64,000 nt of DNA from Achromobacter pulmonis (GTDB taxonomy: Bacteria > Pseudomonadota > Gammaproteobacteria > Burkholderiales > Burkholderiaceae_B), in NCBI RefSeq assembly GCF_902859765.1, contig NZ_CADIJV010000002.1:186001-250000 (forward strand), read 5' to 3'. The translations under genes were made by a program, and so were the position numbers. Positions within the stretch are counted from its first letter, which is position 1. Each line of letters starts with the position of its first letter. Below are positions 27,421 to 39,739 of the stretch, piece by piece. The notes beneath the pieces were generated by a model. That model did not search any database. It was not told the DNA's origin and worked only from the letters and a program-made list of their open reading frames with translations.

Positions 27421-27497
27421 GCTAGACTGTTCCCAGGGTAAACCCCCCATTATCCACAGCACTTCCGACTGCGTCCACTCACCCTCAGCAGAGTCCC

Positions 27498-28697
27498 ATG
27501 AGCACCCTTTTCGATTCCGTCGAACTCGCGCCGCGCGACCCCATCCTTGGCCTGAACGAACAATACAACGCGGACACCCGCCCCGGTAAAGTCAATCTGG
27601 GCGTGGGCGTGTATTACGACGACCAGGGCCGCATTCCGCTGCTGGGTGCGGTGCGCAAGGCCGAAATCGCCCGCGTCGAGGCCGCCGCCGCCCGCGGCTA
27701 CCTGCCGATCGAAGGCATCGCCGGTTACAACCAGGGCGCGCAAGCCTTGCTGCTCGGCAAGGACTCGCCGCTGGCGGCCGCCGGCCGTGTCCTGACCACC
27801 CAGGCCCTGGGCGGCACCGGCGCCCTCAAGATCGGCGCCGACTTCCTGCGCCAGCTGCTGCCGACCTCCAAGGTCCTGATCAGCGATCCCAGCTGGGAAA
27901 ACCACCGCGCGCTGTTCGAACGCGCCGGCTTCGAAGTGGGCACCTACGCCTACTATGACGCTGCCACCCGCGGCCTGAACTTCGACGGCATGCTGGCCGC
28001 CCTGAAGGCCGCCCCGGCCCAGACCATCGTCGTGCTGCACGCCTGCTGCCACAACCCCACCGGCGTTGACCCCACCTTCGACCAATGGAAGCAGATCGCC
28101 GCGGTCGTCAAGGAAAACAAGCTGGTGCCGTTCCTGGACATCGCCTACCAGGGCTTCGGCGACGGCCTCTATGAAGACGCGGCAGTCGTGCGCCTGTTCG
28201 CCGATCTCGACCTGACCATGTTCATCAGCTCGTCGTTCTCGAAGTCGTTCTCGCTGTACGGCGAGCGGGTCGGCGCCCTGACCGTCGTGGCCGGCAGCAA
28301 GGACGAAGCCACCCGCGTGCTGAGCCAGCTCAAGCGCGTCATCCGCACCAACTACTCCAACCCGCCCACCCACGGCGGCACCATCGTCTCCACGGTGCTG
28401 AACTCGCCCGAGCTGTTCGCCATGTGGGAAGAAGAACTCGGCGCGATGCGCGATCGCATCCGCCTGATGCGCAAGCAGCTGGTCGAGAAGATCAAGGAAC
28501 ACGGCGGCAAGCAGGACTTCAGCTTCGTGCTGCAGCAGCGCGGCATGTTCTCCTATTCGGGCCTGACCTCGGCCCAGGTCGACCGCCTGCGTGAAGAGCA
28601 CGGCGTCTACGCCGTCTCCAGCGGCCGCATCTGCGTGGCCGCGCTCAACAGCGGCAACATCGATCAGGTGGCCAAGGGCATCGCTGCGGTGCTGTAG
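27498..28697 (+). CDS. tyrB: Aromatic/aspartate aminotransferase (AspC/TyrB class)
   Basis: 399 residues of the aminotransferase class I alpha subfamily. It starts [20 protein letters not shown] as AspC/TyrB do. The PLP lysine is in [16 protein letters not shown] near residue 248; NPTGVDPT and the C-terminal SGRICVAAL carrying the substrate-binding arginine are conserved. It transfers amino groups between 2-oxoglutarate and aspartate or aromatic amino acids. Sequence cannot separate AspC from TyrB specificity. Divergent from uvrB. Confidence 0.85.
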   Translation: MSTLFDSVELAPRDPILGLNEQYNADTRPGKVNLGVGVYYDDQGRIPLLGAVRKAEIARVEAAAARGYLPIEGIAGYNQGAQALLLGKDSPLAAAGRVLTTQALGGTGALKIGADFLRQLLPTSKVLISDPSWENHRALFERAGFEVGTYAYYDAATRGLNFDGMLAALKAAPAQTIVVLHACCHNPTGVDPTFDQWKQIAAVVKENKLVPFLDIAYQGFGDGLYEDAAVVRLFADLDLTMFISSSFSKSFSLYGERVGALTVVAGSKDEATRVLSQLKRVIRTNYSNPPTHGGTIVSTVLNSPELFAMWEEELGAMRDRIRLMRKQLVEKIKEHGGKQDFSFVLQQRGMFSYSGLTSAQVDRLREEHGVYAVSSGRICVAALNSGNIDQVAKGIAAVL

Positions 28698-28722
28698 GGC
28701 ATCCAGAAGGCTGGCAGTATCC

Positions 28723-28750
28723 AAAAACGGGACCCACGGGTCCCGTTTTT
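28723..28750 (+). terminator. Terminator of the aminotransferase gene
   Basis: CGGGACCC and GGGTCCCG pair around a two-base loop, with AAAAA before and TTTTT after. It lies 26 bases after the stop. Confidence 0.85.
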
Positions 28751-28816
28751 CATTGGCGGCCGCCGCCGCGATCTGATCAGCGCTTGCATTTTTGCGTTAT
28801 GTCCCCCAGAATGCCG

Positions 28817-28832
28817 CTGTATATATGTACAG
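28817..28832. promoter_or_regulatory. LexA (SOS) box of lexA
   Basis: CTGTATATATGTACAG fits the CTGT-N8-ACAG consensus exactly. It lies 25 bases upstream of the lexA start, the expected place for autorepression. Confidence 0.93.
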
Positions 28833-28856
28833 TCCGCTTCCAATCGGATCACCGCC

Positions 28857-29507
28857 ATGGCCAGCAAACTCACTGATCGTCAACAGCAAATCCTGGACCT
28901 CATCCGGCAAACCGTCGCGCGCACCGGCTTTCCGCCCACCCGCGCCGAGATCGCCCAGGCCCTGGGGTTCCGCTCGCCCAACGCGGCCGAAGACCATCTC
29001 AAGGCCCTCGCGCGCAAGGGCGCCATCGAGCTCACCGCCGGCGCCTCGCGCGGCATCCGCCTGAAAGACGCCTCCTCCGCGCCGGCCCAGGCGCCGCTGC
29101 CTTTGCCCGGCCTGGCACAACTGCTGCTGCCGCTGGTGGGCCGTGTGGCGGCCGGCAGCCCGATCCTGGCCGCCGAACATGTCGAGCGCGAGATCGGCGT
29201 CGATCCCAGCCTGTTCGCCCAGGCTCCCGATTACCTGCTCAAGGTGCGCGGCATGAGCATGCGCGATGCGGGCATCCTCGAAGGCGACCTGCTGGCTGTC
29301 AAGAAGGCCTCTGAAGCACGCAACGGCCAGATCGTGGTGGCCCGGTTGGGCGACGACGTCACCGTCAAGCGGCTGCAGCGCCAGAACGGCCGCGTGGAAT
29401 TGCTGCCCGAGAACCCCGACTTCAACGTCATCGTGGTCGAAGCCGACCAGGAATTCGCCCTGGAAGGCATTGCCGTCGGCCTGATCCGCCCGCACGCCCT
29501 GCACTGA
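28857..29507 (+). CDS. lexA: LexA, SOS response repressor
   Basis: 216 residues. The N-terminal winged helix reads [17 protein letters not shown] and [20 protein letters not shown]. The Ala-Gly self-cleavage site is in [10 protein letters not shown]. The catalytic serine is in [15 protein letters not shown] and the lysine in DDVTVKRLQ. RecA filaments trigger self-cleavage, which opens the SOS regulon. A perfect SOS box sits in its own promoter. Confidence 0.96.
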   Translation: MASKLTDRQQQILDLIRQTVARTGFPPTRAEIAQALGFRSPNAAEDHLKALARKGAIELTAGASRGIRLKDASSAPAQAPLPLPGLAQLLLPLVGRVAAGSPILAAEHVEREIGVDPSLFAQAPDYLLKVRGMSMRDAGILEGDLLAVKKASEARNGQIVVARLGDDVTVKRLQRQNGRVELLPENPDFNVIVVEADQEFALEGIAVGLIRPHALH

Positions 29508-29551
29508 GTCCCGCCCCTTCCGGAAACGGACGCCGGCCCAACGGCCGCGCT

Positions 29552-29588
29552 AAAAAAAGAAACCCCGCACGAGCGGGGTTTCCTTTTT
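29552..29588. terminator. Bidirectional terminator between lexA and lon
   Basis: GAAACCCCGC and GCGGGGTTTC pair around ACGA, with an A run before and a T run after. It is placed between two converging genes. Confidence 0.88.
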
Positions 29589-29621
29589 GGGCAGACCCTT
29601 GCGGGCCGCCTTGGGACGGGA

Positions 29622-32072
<2,451 letters not shown>

Positions 32073-32151
32073 AGGAGGTTCCTCGGTATGACTCGGCGTA
32101 TCGGGGACAGGATGACCGGGAATACCCGGACAGCCCCATCAGTTACGTCTG

Positions 32152-32179
32152 TTATGGGAACAATAGCCGAAAATTCAAG
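32152..32179 (-). promoter_or_regulatory. Sigma-32-type heat-shock promoter of lon
   Basis: Reading leftward: CTTGAAT, 14 bases, then CCCATAA. This is close to the E. coli sigma-32 pattern CTTGAAA / CCCCATNT and is placed upstream of a known heat-shock gene. Confidence 0.6.
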
Positions 32180-32277
32180 ATCCCGGCGGCCGGATAAACA
32201 AAACGGCAAAAAAAACGGCGCCGGTATCTTTTTATTGGACACGCCCCGCCAGTGTGCGTTCAATCGGGGGCCGGAGA

Positions 32278-32308
32278 CAAAAAAACCCGTTTCGGAAACG
32301 GGTTTTTC
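32278..32308 (-). terminator. Terminator of clpX (end of the tig-clpP-clpX cluster)
   Basis: ACCCGTTT and AAACGGGT form a stem around CGG, with A and T runs on the two sides. It lies directly beyond the clpX stop and upstream of the lon promoter, separating the two units. Confidence 0.85.
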
Positions 32309-32319
32309 TGAAATATCCG

Positions 32320-33618
32320 TCAGGCCGCGGCGTCGCGGACTTCCCCGCGCTCGGGCTTTTCGGCGGTGCCTTCTTCGTCGGCGTAGATCAGCAGCGGCTT
32401 GCCTTCGCCCTCGATCGCGTTTTCATCGAGCACCACGCGCTTGACGTTGCCTTGCGACGGCAGGTCATACATGGTGTCGAGCAGGGCCTGCTCGATGATG
32501 GAACGCAGCCCGCGGGCGCCGGTCTTGCGGCGCAGCGCCTTGCGGGCGATGGCCTTGAGCGCGGCGGGGCGCACGTCCAGCTCGGCGCCTTCCATCGCGA
32601 ACAGCTTCTGGAATTGCTTGAGCAGGGCGTTCTTGGGCTCGGTGAGGATCTGCACCAAGGCGGCCTCGTCAAGCTCGTCGAGCGTGGCGACCACCGGCAG
32701 GCGGCCGACCAGTTCGGGAATCAGGCCGAACTTGATCAAGTCTTCGGGCTCGACCTCGGAGAACAGCTCGCCCACGCCACGTTCGGACTTGGCGCGCACG
32801 GAGGCGGAGAAACCGATGCCGGACTTTTCGGTGCGGTCGCGGATGACCTTCTCCAGCCCGTCGAAGGCGCCGCCCACGATGAACAGGATATTGGTCGTGT
32901 CGACCTGGACGAAGTCCTGGTTGGGGTGCTTGCGCCCGCCCTGCGGCGGCACCGAGGCCACCGTGCCTTCGATCAGCTTGAGCAAGGCCTGCTGCACCCC
33001 CTCGCCCGACACGTCGCGAGTGATCGACGGGTTGTCGGACTTGCGGGAAATCTTGTCGATCTCGTCGATGTAGATGATGGCGCGCTGCGCCTTCTCGACT
33101 TCATAGTTGCAGTTCTGCAGCAACTTCTGAATGATGTTCTCGACGTCTTCACCGACGTAACCGGCTTCGGTCAGCGTGGTCGCGTCGGCCATGACGAACG
33201 GCACGTTCAGCATGCGCGCCAGGGTCTGCGCCAGCAGCGTCTTGCCCGACCCGGTGGGGCCGATCAGCATGATGTTGCTCTTGGACAGCTCGACTTCGTC
33301 GCCCTTGATCTCGCCGTGGCGGATGCGCTTGTAGTGGTTGTAGACCGCCACCGCCAGCATGCGCTTGGGCGAGGTCTGCCCAATCACGTACTGGTCCAGG
33401 AACGTCTTGATTTCAGCCGGAGTGGGCAGTTCGGAACGAATCGCCGCGCGCGCGGTGGCCTGCGCTTCCTCGCGGATGATGTCGTTGCACAGGTCGATGC
33501 ACTCATCGCAGATGAATACCGACGGACCCGCGATCAGCTTGCGGACTTCGTGCTGGCTTTTATTGCAAAACGAGCAATGCAGCACTTTTGCGTCTGCCGA
33601 TCCCTTTTTATCAGGCAT
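32320..33618 (-). CDS. clpX: ClpX, unfoldase ATPase of the ClpXP protease
   Basis: 432 residues. The N-terminal zinc-binding domain shows [11 protein letters not shown] and [13 protein letters not shown]. Walker A is [12 protein letters not shown], Walker [11 protein letters not shown], and the ClpP-contacting loop lies in the [11 protein letters not shown] to FIVGGAF region. ClpX unfolds tagged proteins and feeds them to ClpP. It lies 101 bases after clpP in the tig-clpP-clpX order common in proteobacteria. A dyad (CCGGGT/ACCCGG, 33652-33668) in that gap may attenuate transcription. Confidence 0.97.
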   Translation of the reverse strand: MPDKKGSADAKVLHCSFCNKSQHEVRKLIAGPSVFICDECIDLCNDIIREEAQATARAAIRSELPTPAEIKTFLDQYVIGQTSPKRMLAVAVYNHYKRIRHGEIKGDEVELSKSNIMLIGPTGSGKTLLAQTLARMLNVPFVMADATTLTEAGYVGEDVENIIQKLLQNCNYEVEKAQRAIIYIDEIDKISRKSDNPSITRDVSGEGVQQALLKLIEGTVASVPPQGGRKHPNQDFVQVDTTNILFIVGGAFDGLEKVIRDRTEKSGIGFSASVRAKSERGVGELFSEVEPEDLIKFGLIPELVGRLPVVATLDELDEAALVQILTEPKNALLKQFQKLFAMEGAELDVRPAALKAIARKALRRKTGARGLRSIIEQALLDTMYDLPSQGNVKRVVLDENAIEGEGKPLLIYADEEGTAEKPERGEVRDAAA

Positions 33619-33719
33619 ATGTAGTCGTATCTCAGGTAAAGAAGCGCCGGACCGGGTAAAGGACCCGGCGCCTGCGCTTACTCAAACAAGGTGGCAGCCG
33701 GTGGGACGCAAGCCGGAAG

Positions 33720-34373
33720 TCAGCCTTCCGAGCGGGACGTCATCACCTTGTCCACCAGTCCATACGATACCGCATCTTCGGCCGACATGAAGTTGTCACG
33801 TTCCGTGTCCACGGCGATGCGCTCGATCGACTGGCCGGTGTTTTCGGCCAGGATGCGATTGAGGCGCTCGCGCAGGTCCAGGATCTCGCGAGCCTGGATC
33901 TGGATGTCGGAGGCCTGGCCCTGGGCGCCGCCCGAGGGCTGGTGGATCATGATGCGCGAGTTGGGCAAGGTAAAGCGCTTGCCCTTCTTGCCTGCCGCCA
34001 GCAGGAAGGCGCCCATGCTGGCCGCCAGGCCGGTGCACAGGGTCGACACGTCCGGCTTGATGAACTGCATGGTGTCGTAGATGGCCATGCCCGCGTACAC
34101 CGACCCGCCGGGCGAGTTGATGTACAGGGAAATGTCCTTGTCAGGATTCTCCGATTCCAGGAACAGCAACTGCGCCACGACCAGATTGGCCGTCGCGTCG
34201 TTGACCGGGCCCACCAGGAAGATGAGCCGCTCGCGGAGCAGACGCGAATAGATGTCGTAGGCGCGTTCGCCACGCCCCGACTGCTCGATCACCATGGGAA
34301 TGTAGCCCAGGCCGGTGGGCGTCACCGACGACCCGCCATTCATTGCCGCATAGAAATCGGTGAATCTCTGCAT
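33720..34373 (-). CDS. clpP: ClpP, serine protease subunit
   Basis: 217 residues. The catalytic serine is in [14 protein letters not shown], the histidine in [13 protein letters not shown] and the aspartate in [30 protein letters not shown] is a family signature. A short propeptide is expected before [19 protein letters not shown]. It forms the tetradecameric chamber that works with ClpX. Only four bases separate it from tig upstream. Confidence 0.97.
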   Translation of the reverse strand: MQRFTDFYAAMNGGSSVTPTGLGYIPMVIEQSGRGERAYDIYSRLLRERLIFLVGPVNDATANLVVAQLLFLESENPDKDISLYINSPGGSVYAGMAIYDTMQFIKPDVSTLCTGLAASMGAFLLAAGKKGKRFTLPNSRIMIHQPSGGAQGQASDIQIQAREILDLRERLNRILAENTGQSIERIAVDTERDNFMSAEDAVSYGLVDKVMTSRSEG

Positions 34374-34377
34374 AGTG

Positions 34378-35688
34378 TTACGCCATCCCCATCAACTGAT
34401 CGAAAGGCACCTTTTCGTCGGTGACCTTGGCTTTTTCCAGAACGTGCGCGACGACGTTGTCTTCGAGCACGATCGCCTCGATTTCAGCACGACGCTGGCG
34501 GTCGGCCAGGTAATAGCTGACAACCTGGGCGGGTTGTTCGTAGTTTTCCGCGAATTCCTCGATGCGGGCGCGGACCTGTTCCGGCTTGGCCTGCAGTTGG
34601 GCTTGCTTGACCAGTTCGGACACCAGCAGACCCAGGCGCACGCGGCGCTCGGATTCGGTCGCGAAGGCCTCGGCCGGGATCGGCACCGACTCGGCGTTCG
34701 GCACGCCACGCTGCTTGAGCTCTTCGCGGGCGGCGGCGATGCGGCTTTGCACGTCGTTGTCGACCAGCGCCTTCGGCACGTCGAACTTGCCGGCTTCGAC
34801 CAGGGCGTCCATCACGCTGGACTTGGTGCGGCCTTGCGCGCGCACCTTGACTTCGCGTTCGATGTTGCTGCGGATGTCGGCCTTGAGCTTTTCGACGTCG
34901 CCTTCGGCCTGGCCGAGCGACTTGGCGAATTCGGCATTCAGTTCGGGCAGGACGCCTTCAGCCACTTCCTTGACGGTGATGGTGAATTCGGCGGTCTTGC
35001 CGGCGACTTCCTTGCCCTGGTAGTCATCGGGGAACTTGAGCGGGAAGACCTTGCTTTCGCCAGCCTTCAGGCCGCGGGCGGCTTCTTCGAATTCCGGCAG
35101 CATGCGGCCTTGGCCGAGCACGAACGGGAAGTCTTCAGCCTTGCCGCCGTCGAACGGCACGCCGTCGATGGTGCCGGCGAAGTCCAGCGTGACGCGGTCG
35201 CCGTCTTGCGAGGCGCGGCCTTCACGGGCTTCGAACGTGGCGCGCTGCTTGCGCAGGACGTCCAGGGTCTGCTGCACTTCGGCGTCGGTGACGGCGGTTT
35301 CATAGCGGGTGACGGCCAGGGCCGACAGATCCGGCACGGTGACTTCGGGGTAGACCTCGAAGGTGGCCGTGAAGGCCAGCGTGTCATCGCTGATGCCTTC
35401 GGTCTTGGGTTCCAGGTTCGGGGCGCCAGCGACGCGCAGCTTGGCGCCGTCGACGGCTTGCTCGAATGCACGGCCGACCTGGCTGTTGATCACGTCGTAG
35501 CGGATGCCGGGGCCATGGCTGCGCTCGAGCATGGCCAGCGGCGCCTTGCCAGGACGGAAGCCGGGAACCTTGGCGGTGCGGGCCACGCGCTTCAGCTGCG
35601 CCTGGACTTCCTTTTCGACGTCGGCCACCGAGACGGCCAGATCAACACGGCGCTCGAGGCCGGAGAGGGTTTCAACCACAGGCTGCAT
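34378..35688 (-). CDS. tig: Trigger factor, ribosome-associated chaperone and peptidyl-prolyl isomerase
   Basis: 436 residues. The N-terminal ribosome-binding domain has the signature [13 protein letters not shown] near residue 44. The FKBP-type middle domain runs from about [20 protein letters not shown] (residues 150-240). The C-terminal helical arms follow. It binds nascent chains at the ribosome exit. It is the first gene of the tig-clpP-clpX cluster. The gap upstream holds CCGGAAACTTCCGG, a dyad near the likely promoter. Confidence 0.96.
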   Translation of the reverse strand: MQPVVETLSGLERRVDLAVSVADVEKEVQAQLKRVARTAKVPGFRPGKAPLAMLERSHGPGIRYDVINSQVGRAFEQAVDGAKLRVAGAPNLEPKTEGISDDTLAFTATFEVYPEVTVPDLSALAVTRYETAVTDAEVQQTLDVLRKQRATFEAREGRASQDGDRVTLDFAGTIDGVPFDGGKAEDFPFVLGQGRMLPEFEEAARGLKAGESKVFPLKFPDDYQGKEVAGKTAEFTITVKEVAEGVLPELNAEFAKSLGQAEGDVEKLKADIRSNIEREVKVRAQGRTKSSVMDALVEAGKFDVPKALVDNDVQSRIAAAREELKQRGVPNAESVPIPAEAFATESERRVRLGLLVSELVKQAQLQAKPEQVRARIEEFAENYEQPAQVVSYYLADRQRRAEIEAIVLEDNVVAHVLEKAKVTDEKVPFDQLMGMA

Positions 35689-35855
35689 TAAAAGACCTAT
35701 TTTCCGAGAGATATGAGATGACGGGCGGATAAACGAAGCATTTTACCGGAAACTTCCGGACCCCTGACGCAAAGGGGCGCGAGCACCCGGATAAGCCCGG
35801 ATGCCCGCACCCCGTTTTCCACCCGGAAAGGGCGGCGAAGCCTCGCCAGGACGCT

Positions 35856-36611
35856 TTATTTGGCCTTGGCGATGCGATCTTCGATGTGCTGCGCGCGCTT
35901 GGCCGAGGACGGGTGCGAGCTCATCATATCGCTCTTGCCGCCGTCCAGCTTGGCGAGCTTCTGGAACGCCGTCACCAGGCCGCGGGTGTTCAGCTTCTTG
36001 GCTTGCAACTGGTCGAAGGAGTAGTCGTCGGCGGCGCTTTCCTGCGATTGCGAGAATTGCGCGTTGATGAACTTCTCGGTCAGGTCGCCCAGTTGCGACG
36101 CGTTCAGGGCGGCAACCGTGGAGCCACCGGCGGCGCCAGCGGCGTCGCGCGCGGCCGAAACCGTATAGGCGGTCTGCATGGCCTTCTTGCTGTGGCCCAG
36201 CGCGACGTGGCCGATTTCGTGGCCCACCACGCCCAGCACTTCGTCGTCGGTCATCATGTCCATCAGGCCGCTATAGACGCGGATGCAGCCGTTGGCCATG
36301 GCCCAGGCGTTGACGTCCTTGGTGAGGTAGACCTTGTAGTTGGCCTTCTGGCCATTGACGGTGCCGCCCAGTTGCTTGGCGATCTTCTGCAGGCGAACGT
36401 CGTACTTGCTACCCGGAGCGGCGATCTTTTCCTGGGAATCGCTTTGCGCGCAGGCCTTGTCGGACAAGGCCTTGATTTCCGCATCGCTCAGGGTAGCGGC
36501 CTGCACCACCTTGCTGCCAGCGCCCACAAGCCCCCCGATGTCGAGAGCATGCGACGCGGAATAAGGGGCGAGCGCGACGGCCAGCGCGGCAACGGTGTAG
36601 CGAATCTTCAT
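35856..36611 (-). CDS. Periplasmic M48-family zinc metalloprotease
   Basis: 251 residues with a signal peptide ending near SASHA. The zinc motif HEIGH is in LGVVGHEIGHVALGH near residue 130. A third ligand is likely the glutamate in SQSQESAADDYSF. VYSGLMDMMTDDEV before the motif and SSHPSSAKRAQHI at the end are typical of M48C proteases such as LoiP/YcaL. Unlike LoiP there is no lipobox, so it is probably soluble. It may act in outer-membrane protein quality control. Confidence 0.88.
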   Translation of the reverse strand: MKIRYTVAALAVALAPYSASHALDIGGLVGAGSKVVQAATLSDAEIKALSDKACAQSDSQEKIAAPGSKYDVRLQKIAKQLGGTVNGQKANYKVYLTKDVNAWAMANGCIRVYSGLMDMMTDDEVLGVVGHEIGHVALGHSKKAMQTAYTVSAARDAAGAAGGSTVAALNASQLGDLTEKFINAQFSQSQESAADDYSFDQLQAKKLNTRGLVTAFQKLAKLDGGKSDMMSSHPSSAKRAQHIEDRIAKAK

Positions 36612-36871
36612 GAAAAAACTCCTCTTGACTGACTCTGTACGAGTGAGGCGGCAATTCTATATACGCCAAAAGCATTCAAACCGTTTCGCCACAGAGTTTC
36701 GCAAATGCGAATTTCGCTTACACAAAAGGCATGCGAATGACTTCTTACCGTGGTAAGTACCTGCGCCACGCCTGGTCCCGACATCAAAGACACAACGCGG
36801 CGCAGCCCTGGATTGATAGAATTGCCGCCGCAGTTTTTTCGGCATATTTCCTATAACGGCTCGCACCCATC

Positions 36872-37417
36872 ATGACCTCCCATACCTCTACCCGCCTCGG
36901 CCTGCTGCCCAGCCTGATCTTCAGTTCGCGCTGGCTGCAATTGCCGCTCTATCTGGGGCTGATCGTCGCCCAGGGCGTCTACGTGATGCTGTTCCTGAAG
37001 GAACTCTGGCATCTGCTGACCCACGCCACCAGTTTCGGAGAAATGGAAATCATGCTGCTGGTGTTGGGCCTGATCGATGTGGTGATGATCTCGAACCTGC
37101 TGGTCATGGTGATCGTGGGGGGCTATGAAACCTTCGTGTCGCGCCTGCGACTGCAGGGCCATCCCGATCAGCCCGAATGGCTCAGCCACGTCAACGCCAG
37201 CGTCCTGAAGGTCAAGCTGGCCATGGCCATCATCGGCATTTCGTCGATTCACCTGCTGCGCACCTTCATCGAGGCAGGCACGCTGGGCACGCCCGCCGCG
37301 CGCTTCTCGGAGGCCGGCGTCATGTGGCAGACCATCATCCATGGCCTGTTCATCCTCTCGGCGCTGGGGATCGCCCTGGTCGACAAGCTGGCGACTCCGC
37401 CGCATCCGCGGCACTGA
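36872..37417 (+). CDS. UPF0114 (YqhA-type) inner-membrane protein
   Basis: 181 residues with about four membrane spans: [40 protein letters not shown], a middle segment around [18 protein letters not shown] and a final [20 protein letters not shown]. The motif [13 protein letters not shown] is characteristic of the UPF0114 family, whose function is unknown. It is a single gene ending in a strong terminator shared with the converging cold-shock gene. Confidence 0.88.
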   Translation: MTSHTSTRLGLLPSLIFSSRWLQLPLYLGLIVAQGVYVMLFLKELWHLLTHATSFGEMEIMLLVLGLIDVVMISNLLVMVIVGGYETFVSRLRLQGHPDQPEWLSHVNASVLKVKLAMAIIGISSIHLLRTFIEAGTLGTPAARFSEAGVMWQTIIHGLFILSALGIALVDKLATPPHPRH

Positions 37418-37433
37418 CAGCGCGCCGCGCACA

Positions 37434-37466
37434 AAAGAAAAGCCCCGCACCAGCAGCGGGGCTTTG
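37434..37466. terminator. Bidirectional terminator between UPF0114 and the first cold-shock gene
   Basis: GCCCCGC and GCGGGGC around a seven-base loop, with A-rich and T-rich flanks. Positioned between converging genes. Confidence 0.82.
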
Positions 37467-37508
37467 TCCTTGTGGCGCGCCGTCAGGCGGCACGCCACGG
37501 ATCCGCGA

Positions 37509-37715
37509 TCAGGAAGCGACCTTGATGTTCTTGGCGCTGGGCCCCTTGGGACCGGTGCCGACCTCGAACGTGACGCGCTGGTTTTCCTGCAGCGACTTAT
37601 AGCCTTCGCTGCGGATTTCCGAATAATGGGCGAACAGATCCTTGCTGCCGTCGTCGGGCATGATGAATCCATACCCTTTTTCGGCGTTGAACCACTTGAC
37701 GATGCCGGTTGCCAT
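37509..37715 (-). CDS. Cold-shock-domain protein (CspA family), copy 1
   Basis: 68 residues, a single cold-shock domain. RNP1 is KGYGFIMPD and RNP2 is DLFAHYSEI; the start [18 protein letters not shown] is standard. It binds single-stranded RNA and DNA and melts mRNA structure. A second copy with about two thirds identical residues lies at 38751-38954, with a DUF924 gene between them. Confidence 0.95.
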   Translation of the reverse strand: MATGIVKWFNAEKGYGFIMPDDGSKDLFAHYSEIRSEGYKSLQENQRVTFEVGTGPKGPSAKNIKVAS

Positions 37716-37982
37716 GGAATTTCCTCGAACCTAAAAAAAGCGATTGCTCGCGGGGCGCCAGATCATCAAGGGATGGGAGAGGAAGCCACTGCAGTACCAC
37801 TGACCGCGACAAGTTAAACGCAGACCGCGTCGCTTGAGAATCTCGCTGTACCCAGTGTATTGGCGAACCGCGAAAAACGTCAAATACATGGCCGCCCCGG
37901 GTGCCGCGATGCGCCGGCGCCGGCGCGGTTTGCAACTGGCCACATGCCGATACAGGCGGATACGGTCGCGCGGCGGCCTGCC

Positions 37983-38546
37983 TCAGCCGGCGAAGCCGCC
38001 TGCGTCGAGGAACTCCTGCTCGGGCTGCGAGGTCTGCCGGCCGAGCGCGGCGTTGCGGTGCGGGAAGCGGCCGAAACGCTTGATGATGTCACGATGCAGG
38101 ACCGCCCAGCGCACCGCCTCGGCGCCCAGGGGCTCCATCAAGGCCACCGCGCGGTTCTGCGCGGCCAGGGTCTCGGCATGCTCGAAGGGCAGGTAGAAAA
38201 ACTGGCGCAGGGCCGGATCGACCGCCAGGTCGTGGCCGGCGGCAATGGCGCGCTCGGCGAATACCAGCGCCAGCGGATCCGTGGCGAACATGTGGGCGGT
38301 ACCGCGGAACGCGTTGCGGGGATACTGGTCCAGCAGGATCAGCAGGGCCAGGGCGCCCTCCGGCACGTCCAGCCAGGCATCGAGCTGGCGCGCGGCGGCG
38401 GCCATGTGGGCCTGCCCGCAATACTGGCGAAAGCGCTCGTCGAAGTCGGCGTTCTTGGTGAACCATTGTTGCGGCCCGGCATCGCGCCAGAACGCCACGA
38501 TATCCCGCGGCTGCGGAGAAACAGGGATGGAACCGGATTGGGTCAT
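37983..38546 (-). CDS. DUF924-family protein
   Basis: 187 residues from an ATG at 38546. Family markers are DIVAFWRDAGPQQWFTKNAD near the start, LALLILLDQYPRNAFRGTAH, RQFFYLPFEHAE and RFGRFPHRNAALGR. DUF924 proteins have a helical, TPR-like fold and no established activity. It lies between two cold-shock genes on the same strand, but each neighbour has its own leader and terminator signals, so co-regulation is not shown. Confidence 0.88.
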   Translation of the reverse strand: MTQSGSIPVSPQPRDIVAFWRDAGPQQWFTKNADFDERFRQYCGQAHMAAAARQLDAWLDVPEGALALLILLDQYPRNAFRGTAHMFATDPLALVFAERAIAAGHDLAVDPALRQFFYLPFEHAETLAAQNRAVALMEPLGAEAVRWAVLHRDIIKRFGRFPHRNAALGRQTSQPEQEFLDAGGFAG

Positions 38547-38683
38547 GGGAAACGTCCTTGGTCTGTGGCGAGTGCCGCGGCGGTCGGATGGGGCGGCGGG
38601 GAACCCGCGGCAAGGATACCGCGTGGGTCCGGGACGTGGCATCCGGCGCGCGCCGGGCCGCCAATCGGACGGCCGGAAACGAC

Positions 38684-38705
38684 AAGGCTCCCCGTAGGGA
38701 GCCTT
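38684..38705. repeat. Perfect 9-bp hairpin upstream of the DUF924 gene
   Basis: AAGGCTCCC and GGGAGCCTT around CGTA. It may be a second terminator for the cold-shock gene to its right. Confidence 0.55.
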
Positions 38706-38710
38706 GCATG

Positions 38711-38735
38711 CAAAAAGCCCCCGAAGGGGCTTTTC
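38711..38735 (-). terminator. Terminator of cold-shock gene copy 2
   Basis: AAAAGCCCC and GGGGCTTTT pair around a TTCG loop reading leftward, with a T run. It is 16 bases past the stop. Confidence 0.85.
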
Positions 38736-38750
38736 AGAAAACGCAGGACC

Positions 38751-38954
38751 TTACAGGACCTGAATCTTCGTGGCTTGCGGGCCCTTGGGGCCATTGGCCG
38801 TCACAAAGCTGACGCGCTGGTTCTCTTCCAGAGACTTGAAGCCCGAGCCCTGAATTTCGGAGAAGTGAGCGAACAGGTCCTTACCACCCGCTTCCGGGGT
38901 GATGAAGCCATAGCCTTTTTCCGAGTTGAACCACTTAACGACGCCGGTTTCCAT
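38751..38954 (-). CDS. Cold-shock-domain protein (CspA family), copy 2
   Basis: 67 residues from an ATG at 38954. It starts [20 protein letters not shown] and carries DLFAHFSEI. It binds RNA as a cold-shock chaperone. A promoter about 140 bases upstream gives a leader of roughly 130 bases, as in cold-regulated csp mRNAs. A strong terminator follows. Confidence 0.95.
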   Translation of the reverse strand: METGVVKWFNSEKGYGFITPEAGGKDLFAHFSEIQGSGFKSLEENQRVSFVTANGPKGPQATKIQVL

Positions 38955-39328
38955 ACTGTATTTCCTAGAGATAATGGGCAAATGCCCGGAGGTCACGAAT
39001 CAATCAAGGAGGGGACAGTAGAACAATAACGCTGAGCCGGAAAAGGCACGGCACTGAACGAAAATCGCAACGCTTGTGATCGTGTGCCGACACTATGGTT
39101 ATGTTCCCCTCACAAGTCAACATAATCCTAAAAAATGCGTGCCAATAATGCAACAAAGAGAAACTGCGGACAAAATTTACACGTTTTCATAGGCAAAAAG
39201 AGGCCCTGCATAGGTGTAAACACCCACGCACAATAAAAAAACAATCAAGGCTTATTTAAATGCCCCGCCGCCAAACGCGTATTGAACCCATACGCCGTTT
39301 GGGGGAGCACTTTGGTTTGCCGCCAGGC
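38955..39328. other. Gene-free AT-rich stretch: leader and promoter region of cold-shock copy 2
   Basis: I see no coding frame with a credible start in these 374 bases. The left part is the untranslated leader of the cold-shock gene. The right part (from about 39120) is AT-rich with A runs and no recognised element; it may also hold the end of the transcript from 39329-39649. Confidence 0.5.
39092..39120 (-). promoter_or_regulatory. Sigma-70-type promoter of cold-shock copy 2
   Basis: Reading leftward: TTGACT, 17 bases, CATAGT. Good spacing and a near-consensus -35. It predicts a start about 130 bases ahead of the coding region. Confidence 0.55.
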
Positions 39329-39649
39329 TTACTCTTCGATAGGTAAACCCAACAGGTCGAGCGCCGCGCCAAAAGCATCGGGGCCCGAGCAAAGAAAAAC
39401 CGCCACGTCGCCGGGATTGATATTTTCCAGGACCTGGTCGATTTGGTCTTGCGCATTATCAACATTGTCGACACTGGCGGCGTGTATGTCCGCTCCGCCT
39501 GCGACTTTTTCGGGGGGCACGATATCGGCGATCGCGTTGAGATCGGTTACGCCCGTCACGACATAGGCGCTGATGCTCTCGCCATCCAGCGTTGTGTGCA
39601 GCTCAACGCCGCCCGCCACGTCGGCAACATGCCGACTCAGTATTTCCAT
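39329..39649 (-). CDS. Hypothetical protein, lower GC than its neighbours
   Basis: 106 residues from an ATG at 39649 preceded by GGAAGAG. The protein is acidic (NVDNAQDQIDQVLENI, GLPIEE) and has no signal peptide or membrane segment. I recognise no domain. Codon choice is visibly less GC-rich than surrounding genes (several AAA, ATT, TTT codons), which may mean recent acquisition. Transcribed toward the cold-shock gene but far from it. Confidence 0.6.
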   Translation of the reverse strand: MEILSRHVADVAGGVELHTTLDGESISAYVVTGVTDLNAIADIVPPEKVAGGADIHAASVDNVDNAQDQIDQVLENINPGDVAVFLCSGPDAFGAALDLLGLPIEE

Positions 39650-39739
39650 GATCACTCTTCCTAGACTTGCGGGCCAGGCCCGCCGGGCAGGCACCACTCG
39701 GGTGCGCGTACGCCCAGGCGCGACTATAACAGCCTTATG

